A stretch of 60,165 nucleotides of DNA from assembly GCF_018619335.1 (NCBI RefSeq), contig NZ_JAHHDX010000155.1, positions 1 through 60,165 on the forward strand. Reading direction: 5' to 3'. The translations under genes and the position numbers were made by a program. The stretch's first letter is position 1. Every line of letters begins with the position of its first letter. The notes under the pieces were generated by a model. The model was not told where the DNA came from, made no database searches, and saw only the letters and a program-made list of their open reading frames with translations. This document shows positions 47,711 to 56,809 of this stretch, in pieces. The DNA is from Alteromonas sp. ALT199 (GTDB lineage: Bacteria > Pseudomonadota > Gammaproteobacteria > Enterobacterales > Alteromonadaceae).

Positions 47711-48412
47711 ATGTCAGCAGTACAAGAACCTACTCAAAAGAATCAAGGCTTTTTCGGCAACCTCGCGTTTAACATTGTTATTCCTGTGGTGTTGATGAGC
47801 TATGCAAGTTCAGAAGATTACCTAGGGCCAGCATGGAGTATCGTAGCTGCACTCAGCTTCCCTATTGGTTACGGTCTATGGGACCTAAAAGAATCAGGAA
47901 AGGTAAACGGCTTTTCTATTCTCGGGATTATCAGCGTGTTGCTTACCGGCGGGTTTAGCTTACTTAAACTGCCAGCAGAGTACATTGCGATTAAAGAAGC
48001 GGCCATACCGGGCATTATCGGTATAGCGGTGTTAGTGACCCAATACACTAACAAGCCTTTGGTGAAAATGCTTATTTTGAACGACCAGATCATTAACTGG
48101 CCCCACCTCAATCAGGTATTAGATGCCAAAGGAAAGCAGCCAGAGTTTAAAAAGAAAGTGGCGGTAAGTTCTTATATTGTCGCGAGCTCCTTTTTTCTCT
48201 CTTCGGCGCTTAATTATATTTTGGCAAAAATGATATTGGTTAGTGAGCCCGGTACTACTGCGTACACTGAAGAGTTGGGTCGAATGACAGCGCTTAGCTA
48301 CCCGGTCATTGTTATCCCAAGCATGATTTTGCTTATTGCCGCGCTTTGGTATTTATTTGCACAAATTAAAAAAATTACTGGCGAAGAACTCGATAACTTT
48401 ATTAACCAGTAA
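47711..48412 (+). CDS. VC0807-family multipass membrane protein
   Basis: 233 aa with about six hydrophobic segments (starting NIVIPVVLMSYAS and AWSIVAALSFPIGYGLWDL). It resembles the VC0807/intracellular-septation-protein-A-like group. The LNDQIINWPHLNQVL loop and KKKVAVSSYIVASSFFLSSALNYI follow that family's pattern. No biochemical role is known. It lies 46 nt after the rhomboid gene and ends at a terminator, closing the cluster. Confidence 0.82.
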   Translation: MSAVQEPTQKNQGFFGNLAFNIVIPVVLMSYASSEDYLGPAWSIVAALSFPIGYGLWDLKESGKVNGFSILGIISVLLTGGFSLLKLPAEYIAIKEAAIPGIIGIAVLVTQYTNKPLVKMLILNDQIINWPHLNQVLDAKGKQPEFKKKVAVSSYIVASSFFLSSALNYILAKMILVSEPGTTAYTEELGRMTALSYPVIVIPSMILLIAALWYLFAQIKKITGEELDNFINQ

Positions 48413-48423
48413 CGATACAAACT

Positions 48424-48450
48424 AGAAGGGGCTTACAGCCCCTTCTTAAT
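48424..48450 (+). terminator. Terminator after the VC0807-like gene
   Basis: Ten-base arms AGAAGGGGCT and AGCCCCTTCT with a 3-nt loop, then TTAATTT. A stable stem with a modest T tract. Confidence 0.75.
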
Positions 48451-48724
48451 TTCCAGTTCAAAGCCCCTGCCCCATGGCGTAAGTTAAGCCAACTTCTGGT
48501 ATCACGAACCACCTAGAACAATAGAACATTGAATTTCCCTCCCGTTTTTTTAACCAAAAATCGCGCACTTTACGTATACTCTCAGAAAGAAAAACAATTA
48601 ATTTTATTAGCGTGTATGGGCATTTAGTATATTTTAGCTGCGAGAGCCTGAAATTCGACCTACTCTTTGCCCTATGATTATTGACGCCACAATTAGGCCC
48701 ATATTTTTACGCTATAACGCTGAG

Positions 48725-48766
48725 CCTTTAATCCTGAACCTTTAATCCTGAACCTTTAATCCTGAG
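48725..48766 (+). repeat. Three tandem copies of a 14-bp unit next to the ATPase start codon
   Basis: The unit CCTTTAATCCTGAA occurs three times without gaps (last base changed in the third copy) and ends two bases before the ATG at 48769. An in-frame TGA lies immediately upstream, so the repeat is in the ribosome-binding region and not coding. Copy-number change could alter translation of the ABC operon. Confidence 0.9.
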
Positions 48767-48768
48767 CT

Positions 48769-49515
48769 ATGCTGACAATAAAAGACTTAAAGAAATCCTT
48801 TTCAAAGACAGGGGTTGAGCTCATAAACAACCTCAGCCTTACCGTAAAGACAGGTGAATCGGTGAGTATTCAGGGGGCATCTGGCTGCGGCAAGTCTACC
48901 TTGCTGTCGCTTATTGCTGGGTTTGAGACTCCCGACGGCGGAGACATTGCGGTAAACGGGTTGTCGATTGCTGGCTATAGCAAGCTCGATAACACGTCTA
49001 AAGCGAGGGATATCGATAATTTTCGCAAGCAACATTTAGGTATTGTGTTTCAAAGCTTTAACTTGTTCGACTGTTTTAACGTATGGGACAACATTGCCTT
49101 TACCGCAAGGCTAAAGGGTAACGTGGATAAAGACTATCAATTAGCGTTAATGGATGAACTTGGAATACTACCCTTAGCGCAAAAGCCGCTAAGCCAGTTA
49201 TCAGGTGGCGAACAGCAGCGCTGTGCCATAGCCCGAGCGCTCGTGCATCGACCCTCGCTTATTTTAGCCGACGAACCCACCGGCAATTTAGACGAGACCA
49301 CCAGCGAAACCGTATCTGACTTACTTTTTCAAACCTGCAAGCAAGCCAATACATCCCTTGTTGTGGTTACTCATAGTCAAGACGTTGCGATAAAAGCGGA
49401 TTCTGTTTTGCGTCTTCATAAAGGCGTATTGGAAGATGCGAAGCCCGAAAGTATGACTAATGCTCCTGCTTCACAACAGATATCGGCAGACGAGCTTAAT
49501 GGCGGTGATGTTTAA
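48769..49515 (+). CDS. ABC transporter ATP-binding protein (LolD/MacB-like)
   Basis: 248 aa. Walker [10 protein letters not shown] (36-44), signature LSGGEQQ (144-150) and Walker B LILADEP (164-170). It belongs to the MacB/LolD/FtsE-type ATPases that pair with FtsX-like permeases. A C-terminal extension of about 30 residues after the core is low complexity. The start lacks a clear Shine-Dalgarno, since the tandem repeat occupies that region. First gene of a three-gene unit with the permease and the AttH-like lipoprotein. Confidence 0.92.
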   Translation: MLTIKDLKKSFSKTGVELINNLSLTVKTGESVSIQGASGCGKSTLLSLIAGFETPDGGDIAVNGLSIAGYSKLDNTSKARDIDNFRKQHLGIVFQSFNLFDCFNVWDNIAFTARLKGNVDKDYQLALMDELGILPLAQKPLSQLSGGEQQRCAIARALVHRPSLILADEPTGNLDETTSETVSDLLFQTCKQANTSLVVVTHSQDVAIKADSVLRLHKGVLEDAKPESMTNAPASQQISADELNGGDV

Positions 49516-49563
49516 CGATATGGGTATTTTTAAAAACACACCCCTCGAGAAAGAGAAAACGCT

Positions 49564-52536
49564 TTGCTGCGTACTTCACTGCTAAGCCTTTCTAGTTTTC
49601 TCGCGATGGCGAGACATAGACCGTGGGAACCATTACTCATTATGGTCGCAATAGTTTTGGCCAATGCCGGGCTTGTTACTGTTTTGCTGATAAACGAGGG
49701 CGCAACTCAGGGCGAATTATTGCAGTCAAAGCAAGGTATTTTTACAGGGAGTATCATCACCCCTGTCGAAAGCAAAACTCAGATTGAACAAGATAAAGGC
49801 ACGCAAGGCAGTGTTAAACATAAACACTCTTCACATGAGCACTCTGCACAAGAGCAAGTTTCACATGAGTACTTCAAACGTGAGCGCTTTACAAAGGAAG
49901 ATTATGCCACCCTCCGCAGACATGGCTTTATCCAACTTATTGCTATATCTGAGCGCAGTATTACTCTTTTCTGCAGTGATAATGAAGAAACACCAATTAC
50001 ACTCAATTTGCTTGGTGTTGATACACAGCCGCTCTTAGGTAGTGCATTTCGAGCAGAAGATAAATTCTTTTCTCTCACCTCTCTTTCATTAGGAAATGGT
50101 AACAAAGGAAGTAAAACGGCCTCTAATGCTCGGGTATTACGTGCCAATTCTCCAGACACTTTTTACGCAAATGGCTTAATTCACCCTGTTACAAATGCAA
50201 AACTAACTTGTCACGATACGCTAAATGAAAGCGATAAAGAGTCGACATCATCACCCTACTGGCCGGCAACGCTTAATACTTATGTGAGTAGTCTAGTACA
50301 GCAAGATACAATCGTGAGCTCTATCGACGACTTTTACAGAGGTGGGATCAGCCTTACTAACAATGAAGATGATAAAATATCCGACCCTAACGACATTGTA
50401 AAACAGCAAAAAAGTTTTGTGCCGCTTACCGGCTTAGTCTCTCTTTCACCGCTTTCAGAGCAGAGCCTTGGAAAAATAGAAAGGTTACTTGGATTCCCCG
50501 TTAAACAATCAATCAGCGACAGGGGCAATGATACCGGCTCCTTGCCAGACAGCTTTAGATTAAACCTGTGGGCAATGAGCGCGCTTATGGGCGTAGTTTC
50601 ACTCTTTATAGTGCTGAACGCGCTAAACTTGATGTATCGCACACGTTTACCTAACGTAATTCGGTTACGACAACTGGGCATATCAAAACGTGTATTAGGT
50701 GGGGCACTCTTTGTTGAGCTGCTGATTTACTGCGTAATTAGTATTCCAATAGGCATGTTTATTGGTTTTCAAGCTGCATCGACATTATCGCCGGTAATAA
50801 GCGGTACCTTCACATCTTTGTTTAACGCCGTATTTATTAATCCTGACGTAAACCTGCTTTTTGTTTTCGGTTTTGCGCTAGTTACGACCTTTACATCGTT
50901 AGTCGTTTTTTCTTTAGCTTCCATAGCTAAGCTTTCAAATGCGCTAACCGTTCACCCTGTTAGAAAAGAAAAGGCGATGCTTGCACGGGTTGTTGGCTTT
51001 GTATCATTAGCCGCCGTGGTCCTGCTATTTATTGCTGAAGCCTTTGTTACCTCTACGGCGTCTGCACTAACCTTTGTTGCATTGTTACTACTTACCAGCT
51101 GCGTACTTGTACTTTTGTGGTTGCCTATTATAGCTAAACTACTAACTACATTTGTACCAAGGCAATGGCCTGTATTTCATTACGTGATTGCTAATATGCA
51201 TCTACTGTCTAGTAAAACACGCCTTGCTGTGTGCGCATTCTTTATCGCGCTAACGGCAAATATCGGCATGAATACCATGACCGACAGCTTCAGAAGCGCA
51301 ACGGAACAATGGTTAGAACAAAGGCTGTACGCGCCTTTCTACCTATACACAGACGTGCCGCTGAGTAATGTGGAGTCGCTAACAACCAACTCATTATCTC
51401 CATTGGCTGTAACACCTTTGCTTAAAGCTGATGGCGAAGTTTTGAGTTTAAACGGCATAGAAGAGACAGAGGAAGTAACCCCAAAACCTACTTACATTTC
51501 TATTAGCAGCTATCCTGTTCACCAAAAAGGTAAAGAGGGACTGGTCCTCGACAGTGTAATAAATAACAATCTAAGTACCGCTTGGCGGGCGTTTACGGAA
51601 GGGAAAGGGGTATTTATTAATCAGCAATTAGCCTTCGCGCTTAAGGCTGAATTAGGCGACATGCTTAATGTAGCTAATATAAGGTTTCGTAAAGGGATAA
51701 GTGGGAGTAGCTCTAGCTCTAGCTCTAGCTCTAGCGCTACCTATCCAACAAATTCAGCAACCGATAATACCGCAGGAGCGAACGCCAGCAACTCGTCAAG
51801 CAGCTCTTCAAATACGAGTATTTTCTCAACACGGCCTGAATGGAAAGTACTTGGTATATACCCCGACTATGGCAACCTAAATGGGCAGATATTAGCGCCA
51901 CTCCCTTTATTCAACAAACAAAGCGTTGCAGTTAGAAACAACCTATTTTCCGGCGTATTGGCCATATACCCCAAGCCAGACGGCTACCAAGGGCGCACGG
52001 CGAGTAGCGAAGTTACCTTCACAAAAGAAACCCTCGAACAACAGCTAAAACCTCACCTTGGAGATGAAGCCGACATAACCCTGTATAGCAGGCAGGCGCT
52101 CTTAAATATCTCTATGGACACGTTCGATCACACCTTTGTGTTGACCGACGGCCTGAATATTACAACCTTGCTTGTTGCAGGTATTGCCTTTGCCGTGTCT
52201 CTTACCGTTTTGACTATAGGCAGTTCAGCGCAATTGTCTGTGCTAAGAGCACTGGGGGTGAGCCAGTTTAAAGTTAAACTTTCGCTGTTTATGCAATATC
52301 TATTACTTTGCTTTGTTTCAGCATTGCTCGCCATTCCCTTTGGCATTTACTTAGCTTACGTCTTTATAAATTTAGTCAATCGTTACGCATTTAACTGGGT
52401 GTACCCTCTTTCAATTGAAGTAAACGTCATTCTGTCTAGTGTGGGGGTATCTCTACTTATCGTTTCACTGGTGCTTTTGCTACCTCTAGGAAAACTCAAA
52501 CCTAAAATTGATTTAAGACAGGAAGTGCAGCTATGA
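49564..52536 (+). CDS. Large FtsX-like ABC transporter permease
   Basis: 990 aa. TM1 is at about 22-44, then a large extracytoplasmic domain (45-345). A block of three helices lies at about 345-470, four or so more helices at about 475-560, a second large extracytoplasmic part covers about 570-855, and three final helices end at residue 985. The double FtsX arrangement matches permeases of the AttFG/DevC-like type. Two repeats lie in the extracytoplasmic parts: a degenerate 5-residue repeat rich in His and Glu (90-114) and a Ser tract (about 717-725) from a hexanucleotide repeat. The start codon is TTG; an ATG at residue 15 is an alternative. It overlaps the next gene by four bases. Confidence 0.88.
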   Translation: MLRTSLLSLSSFLAMARHRPWEPLLIMVAIVLANAGLVTVLLINEGATQGELLQSKQGIFTGSIITPVESKTQIEQDKGTQGSVKHKHSSHEHSAQEQVSHEYFKRERFTKEDYATLRRHGFIQLIAISERSITLFCSDNEETPITLNLLGVDTQPLLGSAFRAEDKFFSLTSLSLGNGNKGSKTASNARVLRANSPDTFYANGLIHPVTNAKLTCHDTLNESDKESTSSPYWPATLNTYVSSLVQQDTIVSSIDDFYRGGISLTNNEDDKISDPNDIVKQQKSFVPLTGLVSLSPLSEQSLGKIERLLGFPVKQSISDRGNDTGSLPDSFRLNLWAMSALMGVVSLFIVLNALNLMYRTRLPNVIRLRQLGISKRVLGGALFVELLIYCVISIPIGMFIGFQAASTLSPVISGTFTSLFNAVFINPDVNLLFVFGFALVTTFTSLVVFSLASIAKLSNALTVHPVRKEKAMLARVVGFVSLAAVVLLFIAEAFVTSTASALTFVALLLLTSCVLVLLWLPIIAKLLTTFVPRQWPVFHYVIANMHLLSSKTRLAVCAFFIALTANIGMNTMTDSFRSATEQWLEQRLYAPFYLYTDVPLSNVESLTTNSLSPLAVTPLLKADGEVLSLNGIEETEEVTPKPTYISISSYPVHQKGKEGLVLDSVINNNLSTAWRAFTEGKGVFINQQLAFALKAELGDMLNVANIRFRKGISGSSSSSSSSSSATYPTNSATDNTAGANASNSSSSSSNTSIFSTRPEWKVLGIYPDYGNLNGQILAPLPLFNKQSVAVRNNLFSGVLAIYPKPDGYQGRTASSEVTFTKETLEQQLKPHLGDEADITLYSRQALLNISMDTFDHTFVLTDGLNITTLLVAGIAFAVSLTVLTIGSSAQLSVLRALGVSQFKVKLSLFMQYLLLCFVSALLAIPFGIYLAYVFINLVNRYAFNWVYPLSIEVNVILSSVGVSLLIVSLVLLLPLGKLKPKIDLRQEVQL
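49831..49905 (+). repeat. Degenerate 15-bp tandem repeat inside the permease gene
   Basis: Five units of 15 bp encode pentapeptides SHEHS, AQEQV, SHEYF, KRERF and TKEDY, each with Glu in the third position. Together with the upstream HKHSS this gives a cluster of five His (86, 88, 91, 93, 101) in the extracytoplasmic part just after TM1. Confidence 0.7.
51708..51735 (+). repeat. Hexanucleotide repeat coding a Ser tract
   Basis: TAGCTC occurs four times in a row plus a partial copy. In the permease frame it encodes consecutive serines. Slippage by a unit keeps the frame (6 bp = 2 Ser), so the length of this linker may vary among strains. Confidence 0.85.
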
Positions 52537-53969
52537 CGAACATAGGTACATGCAATAGTCTCCAACCCCATAGGCACTTAAGAAAATTAAGCTGTTTGTT
52601 GTTTATACTTATTTGTTCATTCCTGTCTGCTTGTAATGATAACTCGAATATAGAAGAGGTAAATAAAAGCAGAGAATTGTCAAAAGCTTCTACACCACGT
52701 GGTTTCTTTGGCGAGATGCAATCGAGCGATACATTTACTACAGTAGAAAGAAGCACGTATGTTGAGCTTCCTGAAGACCATAAAAGCCATCCGGACTTTC
52801 AATTAGAGTGGTGGTACCTAACCTTTGTATTAAGTGGCGAAGACGGTCAGGAATTCGGATTGCAGTATACGCTTTTTCGATTCAATACTGATACAGCCTC
52901 CGGTAAAAGTACTGATGAGCCAGTCGTGCGAAATTGGGCTAACGGACAACAATGGATGGGGCACGCCTCACTGCACACTTTAAATCATCACTATTTTGAA
53001 GAGCGATTTGCGAATGGCGGCGTAGGCAACGCTTACGTAAAACCAACCCCCTTTACTACGGTTATAGATGATTGGGTATGGAAGGCTGCACAGACTGAGC
53101 CAGAATCAAAATCCACGGAAGATAGTAGAGCCATGTTTCCTTCCACGTTGACCTTTGCTTTTGGTCAACGACATACTCGCGATACAAACCAGCCATCTAA
53201 TGTAACCTTTAAGTCCACTGAAGGCGCGTTACCTAGAAATGGTGTAACTCAAAACGGTGCTGTCAATAGAGCTTCACCTGCAGATACGCAGTTGAACAAT
53301 GAAGTAACACCAATGAATAAAGCCGTTAAGGTTGCGCTTAACTTAGACTCTTCGGGCCCTTTTATAAAGCAAGGCGATAATGGCTATAGCAAAAAAACGC
53401 AAGACGAACGGCTTCGCTCTTACTATTACAGCCAGCCCTTTATTAACGCCCAGGGCACAATAAACATAGAAGGCAATAACGTGCAGGTTAAAGGTAAAGG
53501 CTGGTTTGATCACGAATGGACAAGCCATTTGGCCAACAGCGAGGCACTGGGCTGGGATTGGTTTTCACTACATTTAAACGATGGAAGCAAACTCATGGCG
53601 TTTCGGATGCACGCTAATAATGAAAGCCAAGAAAAGAGCGAAACTCAGAACTCTGAAATATTCACCACGGCCAGCTATACATCTCAAAATGGAATGAAAG
53701 AGACCATCGAACAAGCCTACGTAACTATTACGCCAACAGGCTATGAGTTAATTCAAAAAGGAAGCAAACAAGGAGGCGAACACGGAAGCGCAGCCCGTTC
53801 CGTTCCCACGTCTTGGCGCATTCAATTACCGACAAAAAATATCGATGTTTCCGTTAGCGCGTTTAAAGAAAAACAGTGGAATGAAAGTTTATTTCCCTAC
53901 TATGAGGGACGAGTTGAGATAGACGGCTCCCACTCGGGGAGCGGCTTTATGGAATTAACTGGGTACTAA
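52533..53969 (+). CDS. AttH/CrtC-like lipocalin-type lipoprotein
   Basis: 478 aa. Signal peptide with lipobox LSAC, lipidated Cys34. The mature part has the AttH/CrtC (hydroxyneurosporene-dehydrogenase-like) fold marks: LEWWYLTF (91-98) with GLQYTLFRF, and a second half with GKGWFDHEWTSH and LGWDWFSLHLNDGSKLMAFR near 320-355. An insert of about 100 low-complexity residues sits between the halves. The start overlaps the permease stop (ATGA), so expression is coupled. The protein is probably a lipid-binding partner of the ABC transporter, as in Agrobacterium attH linked with attEFG; the ligand is unknown. Confidence 0.86.
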   Translation: MTNIGTCNSLQPHRHLRKLSCLLFILICSFLSACNDNSNIEEVNKSRELSKASTPRGFFGEMQSSDTFTTVERSTYVELPEDHKSHPDFQLEWWYLTFVLSGEDGQEFGLQYTLFRFNTDTASGKSTDEPVVRNWANGQQWMGHASLHTLNHHYFEERFANGGVGNAYVKPTPFTTVIDDWVWKAAQTEPESKSTEDSRAMFPSTLTFAFGQRHTRDTNQPSNVTFKSTEGALPRNGVTQNGAVNRASPADTQLNNEVTPMNKAVKVALNLDSSGPFIKQGDNGYSKKTQDERLRSYYYSQPFINAQGTINIEGNNVQVKGKGWFDHEWTSHLANSEALGWDWFSLHLNDGSKLMAFRMHANNESQEKSETQNSEIFTTASYTSQNGMKETIEQAYVTITPTGYELIQKGSKQGGEHGSAARSVPTSWRIQLPTKNIDVSVSAFKEKQWNESLFPYYEGRVEIDGSHSGSGFMELTGY

Positions 53970-54010
53970 CGGCCTGCTGACCTTTAATGTACAGCAAAGA
54001 TCAAAAAGCC

Positions 54011-54931
54011 CTAATAAATAGACCAGTTAATGCGCTCACTTAGCGAGGTTAATGCTGCAACACCTAGCTGAGAATTCCCTACACTATTAAGAGCAGGAGA
54101 AAACACGCAAATAGTGAATCGACCAGGTACTACGGCAACAATACCGCCGCCTACCCCACTTTTACCCGGAAGGCCTACTTTAAAAGCAAAGCTGCCTGCT
54201 TCGTCATACATGCCGCTAGTCGCAAGCAAGGCATTAACCTGCTTAGTTTGGTAGGGTGTTAATACCTGCTCATTTGCGCAGGTTGAAAAACCTGCATTAG
54301 CTAAAAAGCTTGTAGACCGTGCTAAGTCTTCACAGCTCATTTCTAATGCACAGTTGTGAAAGTAATTGCGAAGCACATCTTCCACGTCGTTTTCAAAATT
54401 GCCGTAGGCTTTCATCAAGTATGCCATCGCTGCATTACGAGAACGGTGTTCAAATTCCGAATCAGCGACTTCTTTATTAACTACGATTTCACCATTGCAG
54501 CTTAAGCGCCTTACAAAATCTCTCATGGCAATAAAAGGTGATGCAAAGCGCGATTGCACCATATCACTTACCACCAGTGCGCCTGCGTTAATAAAAGGGT
54601 TACGCGGAATACCGTGTTCGTATTCTAACTGCACTAAGGAGTTAAACGGCAGCCCAGATGGCTCACACCCTACCCGCTCCCACATGGTTTCACCATAATG
54701 GTTGATAGACAAAACCAAGTTAAAAACTTTTGAGATACTTTGTATAGAAAAGGGCACGCTAGCGTCACCAATAGACGTGATGTGCCCGTTGATATCACAA
54801 ATGGAAATGCCAAACTGACGAGGATTCACCGTGGCTAACGCGGGGATATAGTCTGCGACTTTGCCCATGCCAAGCATAGGCTCGACTTCGTCATAAATAT
54901 CCTGCAGTAACGATAGCATTTCGCTTTCCAT
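54011..54931 (-). CDS. glsA: Glutaminase (GlsA/GlsB type)
   Basis: Hydrolyses glutamine to glutamate and ammonia. 306 aa with the beta-lactamase-like fold. The SxxK motif is Ser65/Lys68 ([10 protein letters not shown]). The substrate-pocket segment [24 protein letters not shown], and the late [18 protein letters not shown] loop are all present. Length is standard. It stands alone on the minus strand between the AttH-like gene (converging) and the alkaline phosphatase. Confidence 0.96.
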   Translation of the reverse strand: MESEMLSLLQDIYDEVEPMLGMGKVADYIPALATVNPRQFGISICDINGHITSIGDASVPFSIQSISKVFNLVLSINHYGETMWERVGCEPSGLPFNSLVQLEYEHGIPRNPFINAGALVVSDMVQSRFASPFIAMRDFVRRLSCNGEIVVNKEVADSEFEHRSRNAAMAYLMKAYGNFENDVEDVLRNYFHNCALEMSCEDLARSTSFLANAGFSTCANEQVLTPYQTKQVNALLATSGMYDEAGSFAFKVGLPGKSGVGGGIVAVVPGRFTICVFSPALNSVGNSQLGVAALTSLSERINWSIY

Positions 54932-54981
54932 TCTCTCGTTTGACCTCTTTTTTGCTAGTATCTTTTTTGTAAATAAAAGAA

Positions 54982-55009
54982 AAGCGCCTGTTAAAAAACG
55001 CCGGCGCTT
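54982..55009 (-). terminator. Terminator after alkaline phosphatase
   Basis: AAGCGCC and GGCGCTT arms with a 14-nt loop. On the minus strand the stem is followed by a T-rich stretch. It separates the phosphatase gene from glsA. Confidence 0.65.
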
Positions 55010-55095
55010 CCATTTTAGTTAAGCTCTATAGGCTAAGTGTTGCTTCAAAAAACCGCTTTGCTACACAAGCCTTAGCCTGCCCATCTACCCGACGT

Positions 55096-56574
55096 TTAGT
55101 TACAGCGCCAGTCTTCTTTGAAGTCACATAAGCCGTCGTCATCTTCGTCTGACGTAAGCTCAATATTGGTCGTCACCTTTCTTGATACTTCATTTGCATC
55201 ATTATCGATTTCTGTTGGCTGTTTTTTATCAATAAAACTGAAAATGGTTTTAGCAATATCGGTATTGTCAATTTGCCCCAGAAACGACTGATAGCCAGCA
55301 CCAAAAGCAAACACTTCAACATCTACACCAGTATGACCGCCTGTAGTCCAACCTGTATTTGTTTTTGAATCTAAGAAGGTTTTCAACGCCATAAAGCGCG
55401 TTTTATCATCTTGATTCGATACACTATTGAGCGTAGCTAGCTCTTCTTCACTTAACGATAGCCCAAGCTTCTGCGACACATACTCACCAGGGTTTTCTTC
55501 ATTAGCCATATCTAGCGCTATTGTCATCACCGACGCTGAAATTGATTTTAAATGTTCAGGGCTCCAGCGATAATCGCCGTTTGCACCAATTGTTAAACCG
55601 CCGGTGCTATGGTCGGCAGTTAGTACAACCAGTGTGTCGGGGTTTGCTTTTACATAGTCGCGCAGATATTCCATGGTTAACGCTAGGTCGTGCATTTCAG
55701 CCATCGCAGAGGCGATATCATTTGCGTGACCGGCCCAATCTACTTGACTTGCTTCAACTAAAAGGAAGAAACCATTGTCGTTTTCTAAGTGCTTGATAGC
55801 ATGTTGAGTTAAGTACTCAAGACGGTTTTTACGCTTGTCATCAAGTACCGCAGGCAACGCTACAGGAGCAAACAGACCAAGCACATTGCTTCCTGCTGGT
55901 ACTGAAGCTAAGCGATTATATGAATCGGCGTATTCATAGCCAGCATCAATAAATTGCGCCAGAATATCTCTATCATCGCGCTCGAAGTAAGAGGTTCCTC
56001 CACCTAGCATTACGTCTGCCACAAACTCGCCGTTTGCGCGCACGTCAAAGAAATCCTCAGCAATTTCGTTGTAGTTCTTGCGGCTTTCATTATGTGCAAT
56101 GTATGAAGCTGGTGTGGCATGAACAATTTGAGATGTAACGGCCAAACCAGTACGCATACCTTTGCTCTTGGCATGGTACATTACTGAGTTTACCGGCTGT
56201 TTATTAACATCCACACCTATTGCACCGTTGTATGATTTAACGCCAGTAGCAAGCGCAGTTGCAGCAGCAGCTGAATCGGTAACATAACCAGATACGCGAG
56301 CGGGGTAAGTCGACGCGTTACCCACTAAAATGTCGTCAAACACGACCGACTCTATTTTCGGGGTTGACGGGTCATCTACATAATTGCGATAGGCGGTGGT
56401 GTAGGCTGGACCCATACCGTCGGCAACAACCATAATGATATTTTTCGGCACACCTTTAATCTGGCTACCATTTACGCTTGCTGTTTCGGTCTTAGATTCA
56501 GTGATACCACAGCCCGCAAGTACAGCAATAGACGCACAACTTAGTAGTGAGGTGCGAACAAATTGTTTAATCAT
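55096..56574 (-). CDS. Alkaline phosphatase (PhoA family), lipoprotein
   Basis: 492 aa. The N-terminus has a lipobox VLAGCG with Cys22, so it is a membrane-anchored periplasmic or surface enzyme and not soluble as in E. coli. Metal ligand Asp52 is in VVADGMGPAY, and the phosphorylated Ser101 is in VTDSAAAATALATGVK. The later metal site TADHSTGGLTIG and the His in TTGGHTGVDV complete the centre. The C-terminal DEDDDGLCDFKEDWRC looks like a calcium-binding loop with two Cys that may form a disulfide. No Pho box was found by eye upstream. Confidence 0.92.
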   Translation of the reverse strand: MIKQFVRTSLLSCASIAVLAGCGITESKTETASVNGSQIKGVPKNIIMVVADGMGPAYTTAYRNYVDDPSTPKIESVVFDDILVGNASTYPARVSGYVTDSAAAATALATGVKSYNGAIGVDVNKQPVNSVMYHAKSKGMRTGLAVTSQIVHATPASYIAHNESRKNYNEIAEDFFDVRANGEFVADVMLGGGTSYFERDDRDILAQFIDAGYEYADSYNRLASVPAGSNVLGLFAPVALPAVLDDKRKNRLEYLTQHAIKHLENDNGFFLLVEASQVDWAGHANDIASAMAEMHDLALTMEYLRDYVKANPDTLVVLTADHSTGGLTIGANGDYRWSPEHLKSISASVMTIALDMANEENPGEYVSQKLGLSLSEEELATLNSVSNQDDKTRFMALKTFLDSKTNTGWTTGGHTGVDVEVFAFGAGYQSFLGQIDNTDIAKTIFSFIDKKQPTEIDNDANEVSRKVTTNIELTSDEDDDGLCDFKEDWRCN

Positions 56575-56809
56575 TTAAACTTCCCTGAGTAAGTAAAGAT
56601 ACCTGCTGGCCTTATTAGCCGCAGATACTGCAAAATCGATACTATCGCGAATGATTCTTTGGTGATCATAAAGGTATTAGCAAAGCGATAAGAAGTAATA
56701 GTGTAAATCAGGCAAGCAAGATGCTCAAAGCTTTTGGGTAAAATAAGCTAGCTATGAGGTGACCGTATGAGTACCTCTTTAAGTTTGGATATTTTTAAGA
56801 AGGAAAAGT

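Larger units (their letters stand above)
48413..48768. other. Intergenic region before the ABC transporter
   Basis: 356 bases. It holds the terminator of the preceding cluster, an AT-rich stretch with no clear promoter, and a 3 x 14-bp tandem repeat that abuts the start codon of the ABC ATPase. No gene was recognised. Confidence 0.6.
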
